A stretch of DNA of 5,811 nucleotides, from NCBI GenBank assembly GCA_021780095.1, contig JAJXZK010000419.1, positions 1 to 5,811 on the forward strand, written 5' to 3'. The notes under the pieces were generated by a model, which worked only from the letters and a program-made list of their open reading frames with translations, did not search any database and was not told where the DNA came from. Of the stretch, positions 1 through 5,811 are shown piece after piece. Numbering within the stretch: the first letter of the stretch is position 1; each line of letters starts with the position of its first letter. This DNA comes from Acidobacteriota bacterium. Lineage in GTDB: Bacteria; Acidobacteriota; Terriglobia; Terriglobales; Acidobacteriaceae. The position numbers and the translations under genes are program-made.

Positions 1-1
1 G

Positions 2-508
2 ACCCTCCTCGGCACCAGCAGTATCGCGGTCTACCATGATGGCCGTACGGTGGGCGACAATGTGCAAGCGGTGCTCGGCTACTCCAAGGGGCGCCGCATG
101 TTTTTCAGTTCCCTCACCGACAATGGCCTGATGGCGGACCAGGTGTGGGTGTATGGCACCGAAGGCAGTTTGCAAATTACGCTGGCCGACGCCACGCTTT
201 ATAAGCGAACCTCCAAGATGATCACCGAGGCCTCCCATTCCGACGTGGTGCAAAAAGGAGTCGAGACTGGAGCCTCGTACAACGCGGATTCAGCGATGCC
301 GTATCGCGGACCGGGACATCGAGTGAATATGAAACGTGATGAAGATCCAACACTCACCGCTTGCAAGTCATTTATGGAATGCGTTCGCACCAAACAACAG
401 CCCTTTGCCAATGTGAATGTAGGATTTGGATCGGCAATCGCCTGCGCAGTTGGAAGGCATGCCATGTATGAGGGTCGCGAAGCAAAGATTCCGCAATTAA
501 CGGCCTAA
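2..508 (+). CDS. Gfo/Idh/MocA family oxidoreductase, C-terminal part (5' end outside window)
   Basis: The reading frame is open from the left edge and ends at TAA 506-508, giving 168 visible residues. The GTG at 50 is probably an internal valine, because the frame continues upstream with plausible protein (TLLGTSSIAVYHDGR). Only the C-terminal substrate-binding and beta-sheet domain is visible; the Rossmann NAD(P)-binding half and the EKP catalytic motif lie off the window. Assignment rests on resemblance to the complete oxidoreductase at 3595-5019. Both have a YxKG strand (YSKGRR, visible residues 27-32), a GTEGSL turn typical of the family, and a closing helix region with QPFANVNVGF (visible 133-142) against QPDANVDHGF in the other. 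The family consists of NAD(P)-dependent dehydrogenases of sugars and related polyols; the substrate here cannot be inferred. The cupin gene follows 52 bases downstream on the same strand and may be co-transcribed. Confidence 0.85.
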   Translation, partial: TLLGTSSIAVYHDGRTVGDNVQAVLGYSKGRRMFFSSLTDNGLMADQVWVYGTEGSLQITLADATLYKRTSKMITEASHSDVVQKGVETGASYNADSAMPYRGPGHRVNMKRDEDPTLTACKSFMECVRTKQQPFANVNVGFGSAIACAVGRHAMYEGREAKIPQLTA

Positions 509-547
509 GTAAAAACCAGCGCATGGCGCGCGAAACAAATTCAAAAT

Positions 548-552
548 AGGAG
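548..552 (+). promoter_or_regulatory. Ribosome binding site of the cupin gene
   Basis: AGGAG lies 8 bases before the ATG at 561, a standard spacing, and fixes that start. No convincing promoter is visible in the 52 bases between the oxidoreductase stop and this gene, which fits read-through from upstream. Confidence 0.8.
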
Positions 553-560
553 ACTCTACG

Positions 561-1019
561 ATGGCGCTAACAAGAAGAGACATGTGCATTCTGCTGCCGG
601 CTTTGATGGCAACAGCCACGAGCTTCGCGGCGGAAGGCGATGCCGGCAAGAATGAGACGCTCAAGTCCGCAATTTACAACCTGAAAGACTTGAAGGTTGA
701 GAAAAGCAAAAATCGTGACTATATCCCAGTGTTTGAGGGAACAACTTCGAATGGGCAACATATGACGCTGCACGAATCCGCCGTCGGTCCGGGCGGCGTC
801 ATCCACGAAATGTACACCCACCCAGGCGATGAGATGTTTCTGGTGCGGGAAGGAACGCTGGAGGTGGAGATGGAGGGCAAGCGCTCCCAAGTGGGACCGG
901 GCGGAATCGCATACGTCGCGTCAAACACGCCGTATGCGATTCGCAATACCGGCAAAGAATGGGCACGCTATTTTGTATTTCTGTTCGGACCATCGCATCC
1001 GCACATTCAGTGGAAATAG
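561..1019 (+). CDS. Exported cupin-domain protein with altered metal-ligand positions
   Basis: A 152-residue single-domain cupin. The N-terminus has a twin arginine (TRRDMC, residues 4-9), a hydrophobic stretch and a likely cleavage site near SFAA (residues 21-24), so it is probably exported, perhaps by Tat. The cupin barrel spans about residues 55-143. Motif 1 is recognisable as GVIHEMYTHPGDEMFLVREG (79-98), with H87, E91 and G98 in canonical positions, but the first histidine of the usual HxH is Y85 (YTH). Motif 2 has PYAIRN (124-129), where the usual histidine after proline is Y125. Two of the four standard metal ligands are therefore tyrosine, although H82 lies nearby and could substitute. 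The segment GPGGIAYVASN (112-122) matches the common small-cupin pattern. Function is unknown: it could be an isomerase, dioxygenase, or non-catalytic sugar-binding protein. It follows a Gfo/Idh/MocA oxidoreductase on the same strand and converges on the transporter gene. Confidence 0.88.
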   Translation: MALTRRDMCILLPALMATATSFAAEGDAGKNETLKSAIYNLKDLKVEKSKNRDYIPVFEGTTSNGQHMTLHESAVGPGGVIHEMYTHPGDEMFLVREGTLEVEMEGKRSQVGPGGIAYVASNTPYAIRNTGKEWARYFVFLFGPSHPHIQWK

Positions 1020-1039
1020 GAAACGCTACCCGGTCGGCC

Positions 1040-1061
1040 AGCTCCTTCGGGGCGAAGGGCT
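1040..1061. terminator. Possible bidirectional hairpin between convergent genes
   Basis: AGCTCCTTC (1040-1048) can pair with GAAGGGCT (1054-1061) around a GGGGC loop, giving eight base pairs with one bulged T. It lies in the 40-base gap between the convergent cupin and MFS genes and overlaps the MFS stop codon. No run of T follows on either strand, so it is not a textbook intrinsic terminator. It may slow polymerase or protect 3' ends, or may be chance. Confidence 0.3.
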
Positions 1062-2367
1062 AGTCAGACGCAGCTTCCACCTGCGCTGGAGGACGAATCA
1101 ACAAGAAGACGAAGAGGGTTGCGAGCACGGGCAGGAGTCCGGCGGCAAGAAACGCGGGTCGATAGGAAAATCGATCGACTAAAAAGCCGACCAGCAAAGT
1201 GAAGCCCGTGCTGACCACGCCGGCAGCCAATCCGCTCAGGCCGGTGACCGAGCCGACCACATCCTGGGGGAAAAGATCGGACGGCAACGTGAGTCCCATG
1301 GTGGACCAGCTGGCGTACCCCCACAGCGCGACGCAGATCAGTGCCAACGCGAAATACACGCTGTGGACGCTCGCCGCTGGAATGCCGGCAAGGATCGGCA
1401 CACAACTGGCGAGGCAGACCCAGGTGCGAGCGCGCACCACCGACATTCCATGGCGAATGCAGTAGCCGGAAATCCAGCCGCCGGTAAAGTTGCCAATATC
1501 AGCTGCGATAAATGGAATCCAGGCAAACAATGCAATTCGTTTCAGGGTGAAGCCGCGCGCATCGCTGAGATACTGGGGCAACCAGAACACATAAAACCAC
1601 CAGATTGGATCGGTCAGCGCTCGACCCAGCACAATGCCCCAAAGATTGCGATTCCTGGCGAGCCGCCGCCAGCGCGTCCATCCGCGATCGGTTGTGACTG
1701 GCTCTGCATCGCGGCCCGCTTCAATCAGCGCCACTTCTTCCGGGGTGACGCGAGGATGCGACTTCAGCGGATGATAGACGCGCAGCCATACAGCTAGCCA
1801 GACAAATCCCGACAGTCCCGAGGCAGCAAATCCCCAGCGCCAACCGAAGGCCAGCGCGATCAGCGGAATGGTCAGTGCAGCCAAGGCTCCGCCCACGCTG
1901 GAGCCGCTATCGAAGATGGCAACCGCGAGACTGCGTTCCTCGCGCGGAAACCATTCCGCGACAACCTTGCTGGCGCCGGGCCAGTTGAAACCTTCCCCGA
2001 TGCCCAGCATGAACCGAAAACATGCGAAGCCGAAAACAGAACTGGCGAATCCGGTGAGAATATTCATTACCGACCACCAGATCGCTGCCGCAGCCAACCC
2101 CACGCGACTGCCAACCGCATCGAGAACAATTCCGCCAATCAACCACGTAATGGCATACGAGATCTGAAACGATCCCAGGATTTTTGCCAGGTCAATATGG
2201 GACAAGTGGTACTGCGCCGTAATCATCGGCGACAGTACAGAGAAGCTTTGTCGGCTGATGTAGTTGGTTACGGTGGAGAAGAAGAGCGTCCAGACGATCC
2301 ACCAGCGAGTTCTGCCGACATGTTTGGACGGTTTCGAATCGGGTGCGCCAGACTCTGCAGACTTCAA
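1060..2367 (-). CDS. MFS transporter, ExuT-like hexuronate/sugar-acid family (ACS family)
   Basis: A 435-residue inner-membrane protein with 12 predicted helices, roughly at 23-45, 66-86, 88-108, 112-134, 150-171, 176-197, 242-265, 279-300, 315-333, 337-358, 371-397 and 405-424. A cytoplasmic loop rich in charge separates the two halves. The helix 2-3 loop has the MFS motif (GGIVLDAVGSR, 78-88). Family markers of anion:cation symporters are R39 after helix-1 NYIS, then R118 and E125 (RFMLGIGE), and AEWFPREER (137-145). The second half has WGIVLGRALTDP (243-254), FAWIPFIAADIG (281-292) and LPSDLFP (361-367), which resemble E. coli ExuT as I recall it. Proton-coupled import of a hexuronate or aldonate is likely; the exact substrate is unknown. 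The start is TTG at 2367: no ATG or GTG lies between it and the upstream in-frame stop at 2404-2406, the next ATG would remove helix 1, and GAGGT precedes it. It is the last gene of the minus-strand run, 22 bases after the amidohydrolase stop. Confidence 0.92.
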   Translation of the reverse strand: MKSAESGAPDSKPSKHVGRTRWWIVWTLFFSTVTNYISRQSFSVLSPMITAQYHLSHIDLAKILGSFQISYAITWLIGGIVLDAVGSRVGLAAAAIWWSVMNILTGFASSVFGFACFRFMLGIGEGFNWPGASKVVAEWFPREERSLAVAIFDSGSSVGGALAALTIPLIALAFGWRWGFAASGLSGFVWLAVWLRVYHPLKSHPRVTPEEVALIEAGRDAEPVTTDRGWTRWRRLARNRNLWGIVLGRALTDPIWWFYVFWLPQYLSDARGFTLKRIALFAWIPFIAADIGNFTGGWISGYCIRHGMSVVRARTWVCLASCVPILAGIPAASVHSVYFALALICVALWGYASWSTMGLTLPSDLFPQDVVGSVTGLSGLAAGVVSTGFTLLVGFLVDRFSYRPAFLAAGLLPVLATLFVFLLIRPPAQVEAASD

Positions 2368-2371
2368 AGTT

Positions 2372-2376
2372 ACCTC
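2372..2376 (-). promoter_or_regulatory. Ribosome binding site supporting the TTG start of the MFS gene
   Basis: On the minus strand GAGGT stands 4 bases before the TTG at 2367. It lies wholly within the 22-base gap after the amidohydrolase stop (2390). The spacing is slightly short, and together with the TTG start it suggests modest translation. Confidence 0.6.
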
Positions 2377-2389
2377 GTCGGGCCGCAGC

Positions 2390-3529
2390 TTAATGTGCGC
2401 TTCCTAGAATCCCAGGGAACCATTTGACCGCATTGTCGTGATACAGCTTGCGCAAAATCGGCTGCGGAAGCGCGAGTCCCTGGATCTTGTGACCGTTGTA
2501 CTCGACCACGTCGTTTGTGGCAAAGAAGCGCCAGTCATTCGCGTAGCGGTCTTCCCACTCTTTCATTGCGCCTTGCGGGTTGCTGTCGGGATTGAACTCG
2601 TTGTCGGTCGCATAAATCAAACGGTCCTGATACTTGGTGATGAATGCGATCAGGTCCGCCCGCGGTTGCATTTCAACATAAGGCATACGCGCGGCAAGAT
2701 CCACAGCAAAGTTCGGATATTTGTCGAGGTGCTGCGCAAGCTGATGGAAATCTGCTTCCATACTGCCCAGGTGCGCGCCCACCACTCGCAGTTTCGGATT
2801 CGCTTCCAGCACGTGATCGCGTGCTACCAGAATTGCGGCCTTCGATGGCGCTCCTGGCTTGGCGTACATGTAAAGCTCAGGATGCTGCGTGTAGTAATCG
2901 TAGTCGGCCGCCTTGGGATTGGGCGCTTCCCAAATCGTATTGGGGTCGGCTAAGTGTGCAACCAACGTCTTGTTGTGGGCTGCGATGTTCTTGAAGATCG
3001 GCTCAAAGACGGGATTGTCGGGCATGATGTAATTTCCCTTTGCGTCCTTGATTTCCATGCCGACATTTTTCCAGATCTTGACCGCCACGGCCCCGTGCGA
3101 AAAATCCTCGTTGAGGATGCGATTTGCGGTTGCGTCGAAACCCGGCTGGTTGTACTTGAATGGATCAAAGGTGCTGCACATCGCGATATACCCGTCGCTG
3201 TGATGCACGACCGTCCACGCGTCCTTACGTTCCTTGGTCAGATCTTTCAGCTCTGGATCAAAGTCATCCACCAGGGTGATGTCCAGCGTATGCAGATTGA
3301 GCCGCTTGAGCATCGCGTACAACGCCGGCGCGTCTTGAAACGCGTGGGTATGTGTATCAATTGGATCGAGCGCGGCGAATTGCGGTAGTTCCTGCGTAGT
3401 GAACGGCCCGCTGACCGGGGTCGTCGACGTCGTCACAGCGGGGGTGGAAGTGGAAGCATTCGGCGCCTGAGTTTTGTTGCATCCAGTCGCTGTCAGAAGC
3501 AATACGAGGGACATCGCAAGTCTTTTCAC
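2390..3529 (-). CDS. Lipoprotein amidohydrolase (amidohydrolase_2-type TIM barrel)
   Basis: The predicted product has 379 residues from a GTG start. The N-terminus is a lipoprotein signal: MKRLAMSLVLLLTATGC, with the lipidated cysteine at residue 17, then a Thr/Ser/Pro-rich linker (18-41) that would tether the enzyme to a membrane. The catalytic barrel carries the metal-site residues of the PF04909-type amidohydrolases: HTH at 60-62 after PID, H192 in VAHLADP, H253 in GAHLGSMEAD and D309 in YATDNEF. All are present, so an active metallohydrolase is expected. Family members are decarboxylases and lactonases (ACMSD, LigI-type and fuconolactonase-type enzymes); this subgroup has no function I can name. 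The GTG at 3529 is preferred because GGAGG lies 9 bases before it and the signal begins at once. The ATG at 3538 abuts that GGAGG with no spacing, and the longer GTG at 3598 buries the signal. It sits 65 bases after the oxidoreductase gene and 22 before the transporter gene. Confidence 0.9.
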   Translation of the reverse strand: MKRLAMSLVLLLTATGCNKTQAPNASTSTPAVTTSTTPVSGPFTTQELPQFAALDPIDTHTHAFQDAPALYAMLKRLNLHTLDITLVDDFDPELKDLTKERKDAWTVVHHSDGYIAMCSTFDPFKYNQPGFDATANRILNEDFSHGAVAVKIWKNVGMEIKDAKGNYIMPDNPVFEPIFKNIAAHNKTLVAHLADPNTIWEAPNPKAADYDYYTQHPELYMYAKPGAPSKAAILVARDHVLEANPKLRVVGAHLGSMEADFHQLAQHLDKYPNFAVDLAARMPYVEMQPRADLIAFITKYQDRLIYATDNEFNPDSNPQGAMKEWEDRYANDWRFFATNDVVEYNGHKIQGLALPQPILRKLYHDNAVKWFPGILGSAH

Positions 3530-3538
3530 GCTGGCCAT

Positions 3539-3543
3539 CCTCC
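3539..3543 (-). promoter_or_regulatory. Ribosome binding site that decides the amidohydrolase start
   Basis: On the minus strand GGAGG is immediately followed by ATG (3538) and, 9 bases after its end, by the in-frame GTG at 3529. Zero spacing is not usable for the ATG, so this site favours the GTG. Confidence 0.65.
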
Positions 3544-3594
3544 AATTCGATTGTGCATCCACGTAAGTACCACAACATTGACACGATAATCCAA

Positions 3595-5019
3595 TCACAC
3601 CTCGACGGGGTGATCGAGAATTTCCTCACCCTTAGGATCCCAATACAGTTTCTTCCCACTCCAATAGGAGTGGGCCGCCATGATCACCACAATGGCATGG
3701 CTGAAACCATGATCAACATTCGCGTCGGGCTGTCTGCGGGTCTGCATCGCCGTCAGCCAGTTCATCACGTGATGCGCGTCGTCGTCGTCCGGGCCCCGGG
3801 AGTCGGGCGGCGGTGCTCCGGGGGCGTGAACGATCTCTTCCTCTTCGCGCGCCGGAGGCACAATGGGGAGCTTCGAATAATTGACGGAGCCATCCATTTC
3901 ATGTCTGCCGCCTTCCTTACTCACGACGAAGAACGACGCGCCCTCGCCGCCATAATTCGCGATGGTGCCGTCGCGTCCTTGAATCCGAGAGAAGCTGCGA
4001 TAGCTATTGCCGAACGTGGTTTTGTAGGTATAGAGGAACCCTTTGGGATAGGTAATTGCCGCCACCACCGTGTCTGGATTTTGCCGCCCGTCGGGCCACG
4101 CGTAGATGCCGCCGTTGGCCACCACGCTGACGGGATAGCTCTCGTCCGTCCACAGATGCACTAAATCGCTGCCGTGGCTCAACCACTGGTCGAAGATGCC
4201 GGAGGAATAATCCTTGTACAGGCGAAACTCCAGGTAGACGTGCGGATCGAAGGGTTGGTATGGCTTGCCGAGCAGCCATCGCTTCCAGTCCGTGTCTTCT
4301 TCCCGCAGTTTGGATTGGCGATCCTGCATCCACTTCTTCCACTCCATGTTGCGGTCCTGATCCATCTGAACCGTCTCGCCAATATCATTCGGCACAAAAC
4401 GCCAGCGTTCTTCGTTGACGTTCCATTCCTGCTCAATGTGGACGATTTTGCCGAGTCGACCGGAGCGGACGATATCCCGCACGGCAAGTTGATAGGGCTG
4501 GGTGCGATGCTGCGACCCCACCTGGACAACCTGCCTGGACGCTTTGACAGCGTCGCGGGCTTCTTTGGCTTCCGAAAGAACATTCGCAAACGGCTTCTCG
4601 ACGTAGCAATCCTTGCCGGCGCGAACAACTTCAGTACACAGCTTGGCATGCTGAAAATCGCCGGTCGCAATCATCACACCGTCGATGTCCGGGCGCGCCA
4701 GCATTTCTTCGGAGTACTTGAACATCTGCGGATCAACATTGAAAGCCTTCTTGACCTGGGCGGCACGCTGTTCGCGGGCCAGGGTCCACAGATCGCAGAC
4801 TGCCACCGTTTCCACAGGCATTTGCTTCGACGCCAGATGCGCCATGTGAACATGGCCTTCACTGCGCTGCCCACAACCCAGCTGACCCAGCCGAATGCGA
4901 TCGTTCGCACCCAAAATACGGGCGTACGAGCGCGCATCCATTCCCGCCGCCAGTGCGGCCACTCCAGCCTGCTTCACAAACGTGCGGCGATCGATCCCTT
5001 CCGGTGCTTTCTCGGCCAT
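3595..5019 (-). CDS. Tat-exported Gfo/Idh/MocA family oxidoreductase
   Basis: A complete 474-residue protein, ATG at 5019, TGA at 3595-3597. It opens with a Tat signal (DRRTFVK, residues 10-16, then a short Ala-rich hydrophobic stretch to about 26). The Rossmann fold begins RIRLGQLGCGQRSEG (41-55), the dinucleotide-binding turn. The catalytic motif EKPFAN is at 141-146 with K142 the expected catalytic lysine, and H124 sits in the preceding helix. The C-terminal sheet domain contains GIFDQWLSHGSD (274-285), where D277 and H282 are the likely remaining catalytic residues. YPKGF (324-328) and QPDANVDHGF (430-439) are shared with the oxidoreductase at 2-508. An acidic, proline-rich segment (about 389-415) is probably an exposed loop. 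The family oxidises sugars and polyols with NAD(P); export implies a tightly bound cofactor, as in Zymomonas glucose-fructose oxidoreductase. Second gene of the minus-strand run, 39 bases after nagB. The substrate is unknown. Confidence 0.93.
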   Translation of the reverse strand: MAEKAPEGIDRRTFVKQAGVAALAAGMDARSYARILGANDRIRLGQLGCGQRSEGHVHMAHLASKQMPVETVAVCDLWTLAREQRAAQVKKAFNVDPQMFKYSEEMLARPDIDGVMIATGDFQHAKLCTEVVRAGKDCYVEKPFANVLSEAKEARDAVKASRQVVQVGSQHRTQPYQLAVRDIVRSGRLGKIVHIEQEWNVNEERWRFVPNDIGETVQMDQDRNMEWKKWMQDRQSKLREEDTDWKRWLLGKPYQPFDPHVYLEFRLYKDYSSGIFDQWLSHGSDLVHLWTDESYPVSVVANGGIYAWPDGRQNPDTVVAAITYPKGFLYTYKTTFGNSYRSFSRIQGRDGTIANYGGEGASFFVVSKEGGRHEMDGSVNYSKLPIVPPAREEEEIVHAPGAPPPDSRGPDDDDAHHVMNWLTAMQTRRQPDANVDHGFSHAIVVIMAAHSYWSGKKLYWDPKGEEILDHPVEV

Positions 5020-5023
5020 CGAT

Positions 5024-5029
5024 TCCCCC
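5024..5029 (-). promoter_or_regulatory. Ribosome binding site of the Tat-exported oxidoreductase
   Basis: On the minus strand GGGGGA lies 4 bases before the ATG at 5019, inside the 39-base gap after nagB. It is G-rich rather than a full AGGAGG, so moderately strong at most. Confidence 0.5.
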
Positions 5030-5058
5030 AGTGGAAAGATTTTCGTTCGAATTTGAAC

Positions 5059-5811
5059 CTAGCTTTTGCCAACCGCCGTCGACTGCAAAAGATCCATCAC
5101 TTCGGCGGAGGACTCCCTATCCAGGTATACCGTGGCGTTGGGATGAGTGCGCAGCAGCGTCGCCGGGCAGGCCGTAGAAATGGATTCCTGCAGCGCGCGA
5201 CGAACAATCGCCGCTTTCCGTGGCCCGGGAACAGAAGCGATCAGCTTGGGAACCCGAAATAGCGCAGGAATCGTGATGGTCATGGCACGTTCGGGCACTT
5301 CCTCGAGACTCCCAAACCATCCTTCCGCTTCCTGTTGCTGACGGCACGTCGTATCCAACTGCGCGACCTTCACATCAAGAGGATCGTTGAAATCCGCCAC
5401 TCCTGGATCGTTGAAGGCGAGATGTCCATTTTCGCCAATGCCGAGCAAGCATAATTGCGGATTCGCGGTACGTAGCAGGGCCGCATACTCCTTACATGCC
5501 TGCTCCGGATCGGGCGCGGTACCGTCGATCTCAAAGAACTCCTTCATCTGCACTTTTTGCGTCAGATTGTCGCGCAGGTAGCGTCGAAACGAGGCCGGAT
5601 GGTCTGGGCTCAAACCAATGTACTCGTCCATGTGAAAGCCACGAATTTGTGCCCAAGGCAGCCCCGGAGTTTGCGTTAATGCCTGCAAGGTGTCCAGCTG
5701 CGAGGCTCCCGTCGCGAAAATAACTGCGAACTCGGCGTTCGCTTTTGCCAGCTGCATCAGCGAACTTGCTGCAGACTGCGCGGCGGCGGCTCCAGCCGCC
5801 TCTCGCGTGGG
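5059..5811 (-). CDS. nagB: Glucosamine-6-phosphate deaminase (NagB type), N-terminus cut by window edge
   Basis: The frame is open from the right edge and stops at TAG (5059-5061), giving 250 visible residues; the family is usually about 240-265, so only a short N-terminal piece is missing. The ATG at 5757 is probably internal, since 18 Ala-rich residues (TREAAGAAAAQSAAS and others) precede it and match the helix before the first strand of NagB. NagB converts glucosamine-6-phosphate to fructose-6-phosphate and ammonia in the cytoplasm. Diagnostic motifs, numbered from that internal Met: FATGASQ (14-20, phosphate binding), GFHMDEYIGL (40-49, with the catalytic Asp), LGIGENGHLAFNDP (105-118, with catalytic His112) and a C-terminal LLRTHPNATVYLD segment (201-213). 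Where E. coli has Glu148 of the catalytic relay, this protein has D117. No signal peptide is visible. It is the first visible gene of the minus-strand run; nagA is not in the window. A related 6-phosphosugar isomerase or deaminase is possible. Confidence 0.88.
   Translation of the reverse strand, partial: PTREAAGAAAAQSAASSLMQLAKANAEFAVIFATGASQLDTLQALTQTPGLPWAQIRGFHMDEYIGLSPDHPASFRRYLRDNLTQKVQMKEFFEIDGTAPDPEQACKEYAALLRTANPQLCLLGIGENGHLAFNDPGVADFNDPLDVKVAQLDTTCRQQQEAEGWFGSLEEVPERAMTITIPALFRVPKLIASVPGPRKAAIVRRALQESISTACPATLLRTHPNATVYLDRESSAEVMDLLQSTAVGKS

Larger units (their letters stand above)
1060..5811 (-). other. Predicted four-gene operon: nagB, oxidoreductase, amidohydrolase, MFS transporter
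   Basis: Four same-strand genes are separated by 39, 65 and 22 bases, each with a plausible ribosome binding site and no recognisable terminator between them. The promoter must lie beyond the right edge. The order places a cytoplasmic deaminase first, then a Tat-exported dehydrogenase, a lipoprotein hydrolase and an inner-membrane sugar-acid carrier. The 65-base gap after the oxidoreductase has no promoter I can defend. Confidence 0.65.

Noticed and set aside
523..549. Eight-codon mini-ORF before the cupin gene whose stop touches the ribosome binding site
   Set aside because: It could be a leader peptide, but it has no ribosome binding site and no run of regulatory codons. An ORF this short is expected by chance.
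2390..3529. The amidohydrolase as NagA (N-acetylglucosamine-6-phosphate deacetylase), partner of nagB
   Set aside because: The protein has a lipoprotein signal and the amidohydrolase_2 arrangement of metal residues rather than NagA motifs, and a phosphorylated substrate would not be available outside the cytoplasm.
3530..3594. Possible internal promoter between the oxidoreductase and amidohydrolase genes
   Set aside because: A TTGGAT and a TACTTA can be found, but the 19-base spacing and weak match do not stand out from background.
3530..3598. Longer amidohydrolase start (GTG at 3598) forming a GTGA overlap with the oxidoreductase stop, with a CQCC sequence in the extension
   Set aside because: The overlap looks like translational coupling, but it would bury a clear lipoprotein signal peptide 23 residues inside the protein, and the extension has no recognisable character. 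A good ribosome binding site serves the internal GTG.
3778..3800. GTC repeats and the near-palindrome CCGGGCCCCGGG
   Set aside because: They lie inside the oxidoreductase gene and are explained by its run of aspartates and adjoining Pro/Gly codons.
4174..5262. Long plus-strand open frame of 362 codons
   Set aside because: It is antisense to the oxidoreductase and to nagB, both of which have strong family motifs. Its own translation shows no family feature. Such shadows are common opposite genes of this composition.

Overview
The window reads as a chromosomal fragment of a soil-type bacterium, most likely an acidobacterium (Acidobacteriota) or a close neighbour. This rests on moderately high GC, dense short-gap gene packing, Tat-exported Gfo/Idh/MocA oxidoreductases, and an export-signal-bearing cupin and amidohydrolase of types I associate with acidobacterial and planctomycete genomes. 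The phylum is an inference from gene style; no rRNA or marker gene is present. All six coding regions can be assigned to families. No tRNA, rRNA, CRISPR array, insertion sequence or attachment site is visible, and no stretch longer than about 70 bases lacks a gene.

Layout. On the plus strand, 2-508 is the C-terminal part of a Gfo/Idh/MocA oxidoreductase cut by the left edge. It is followed after 52 bases by a small exported cupin protein (561-1019). This pair converges, with a 40-base gap holding a possible hairpin, on a four-gene minus-strand run that fills the rest of the window. In transcription order the run is a NagB-type glucosamine-6-phosphate deaminase (5059 to the right edge, N-terminus cut), a Tat-signal Gfo/Idh/MocA oxidoreductase (3595-5019), a predicted lipoprotein amidohydrolase (2390-3529, start revised to a GTG), and an ExuT-like MFS transporter of sugar acids (1060-2367, TTG start). 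Gaps inside the run are 39, 65 and 22 bases, so it is probably one operon.

How the genes may work together. The set looks like carbohydrate catabolism. Two proteins of the minus-strand run carry export signals and the third is a membrane transporter of the hexuronate/sugar-acid type. One reading is an oxidative pathway outside the cytoplasm: a dehydrogenase makes a sugar lactone, an amidohydrolase opens it, and the transporter imports the acid. NagB would handle an amino-sugar phosphate in the cytoplasm. No substrate can be read from the sequence and this pathway is a hypothesis. The two oxidoreductases are paralogues on opposite strands. I see no clear sign of a wholly new kind of system; the best leads are the predicted exported pathway and the cupin with altered metal ligands.
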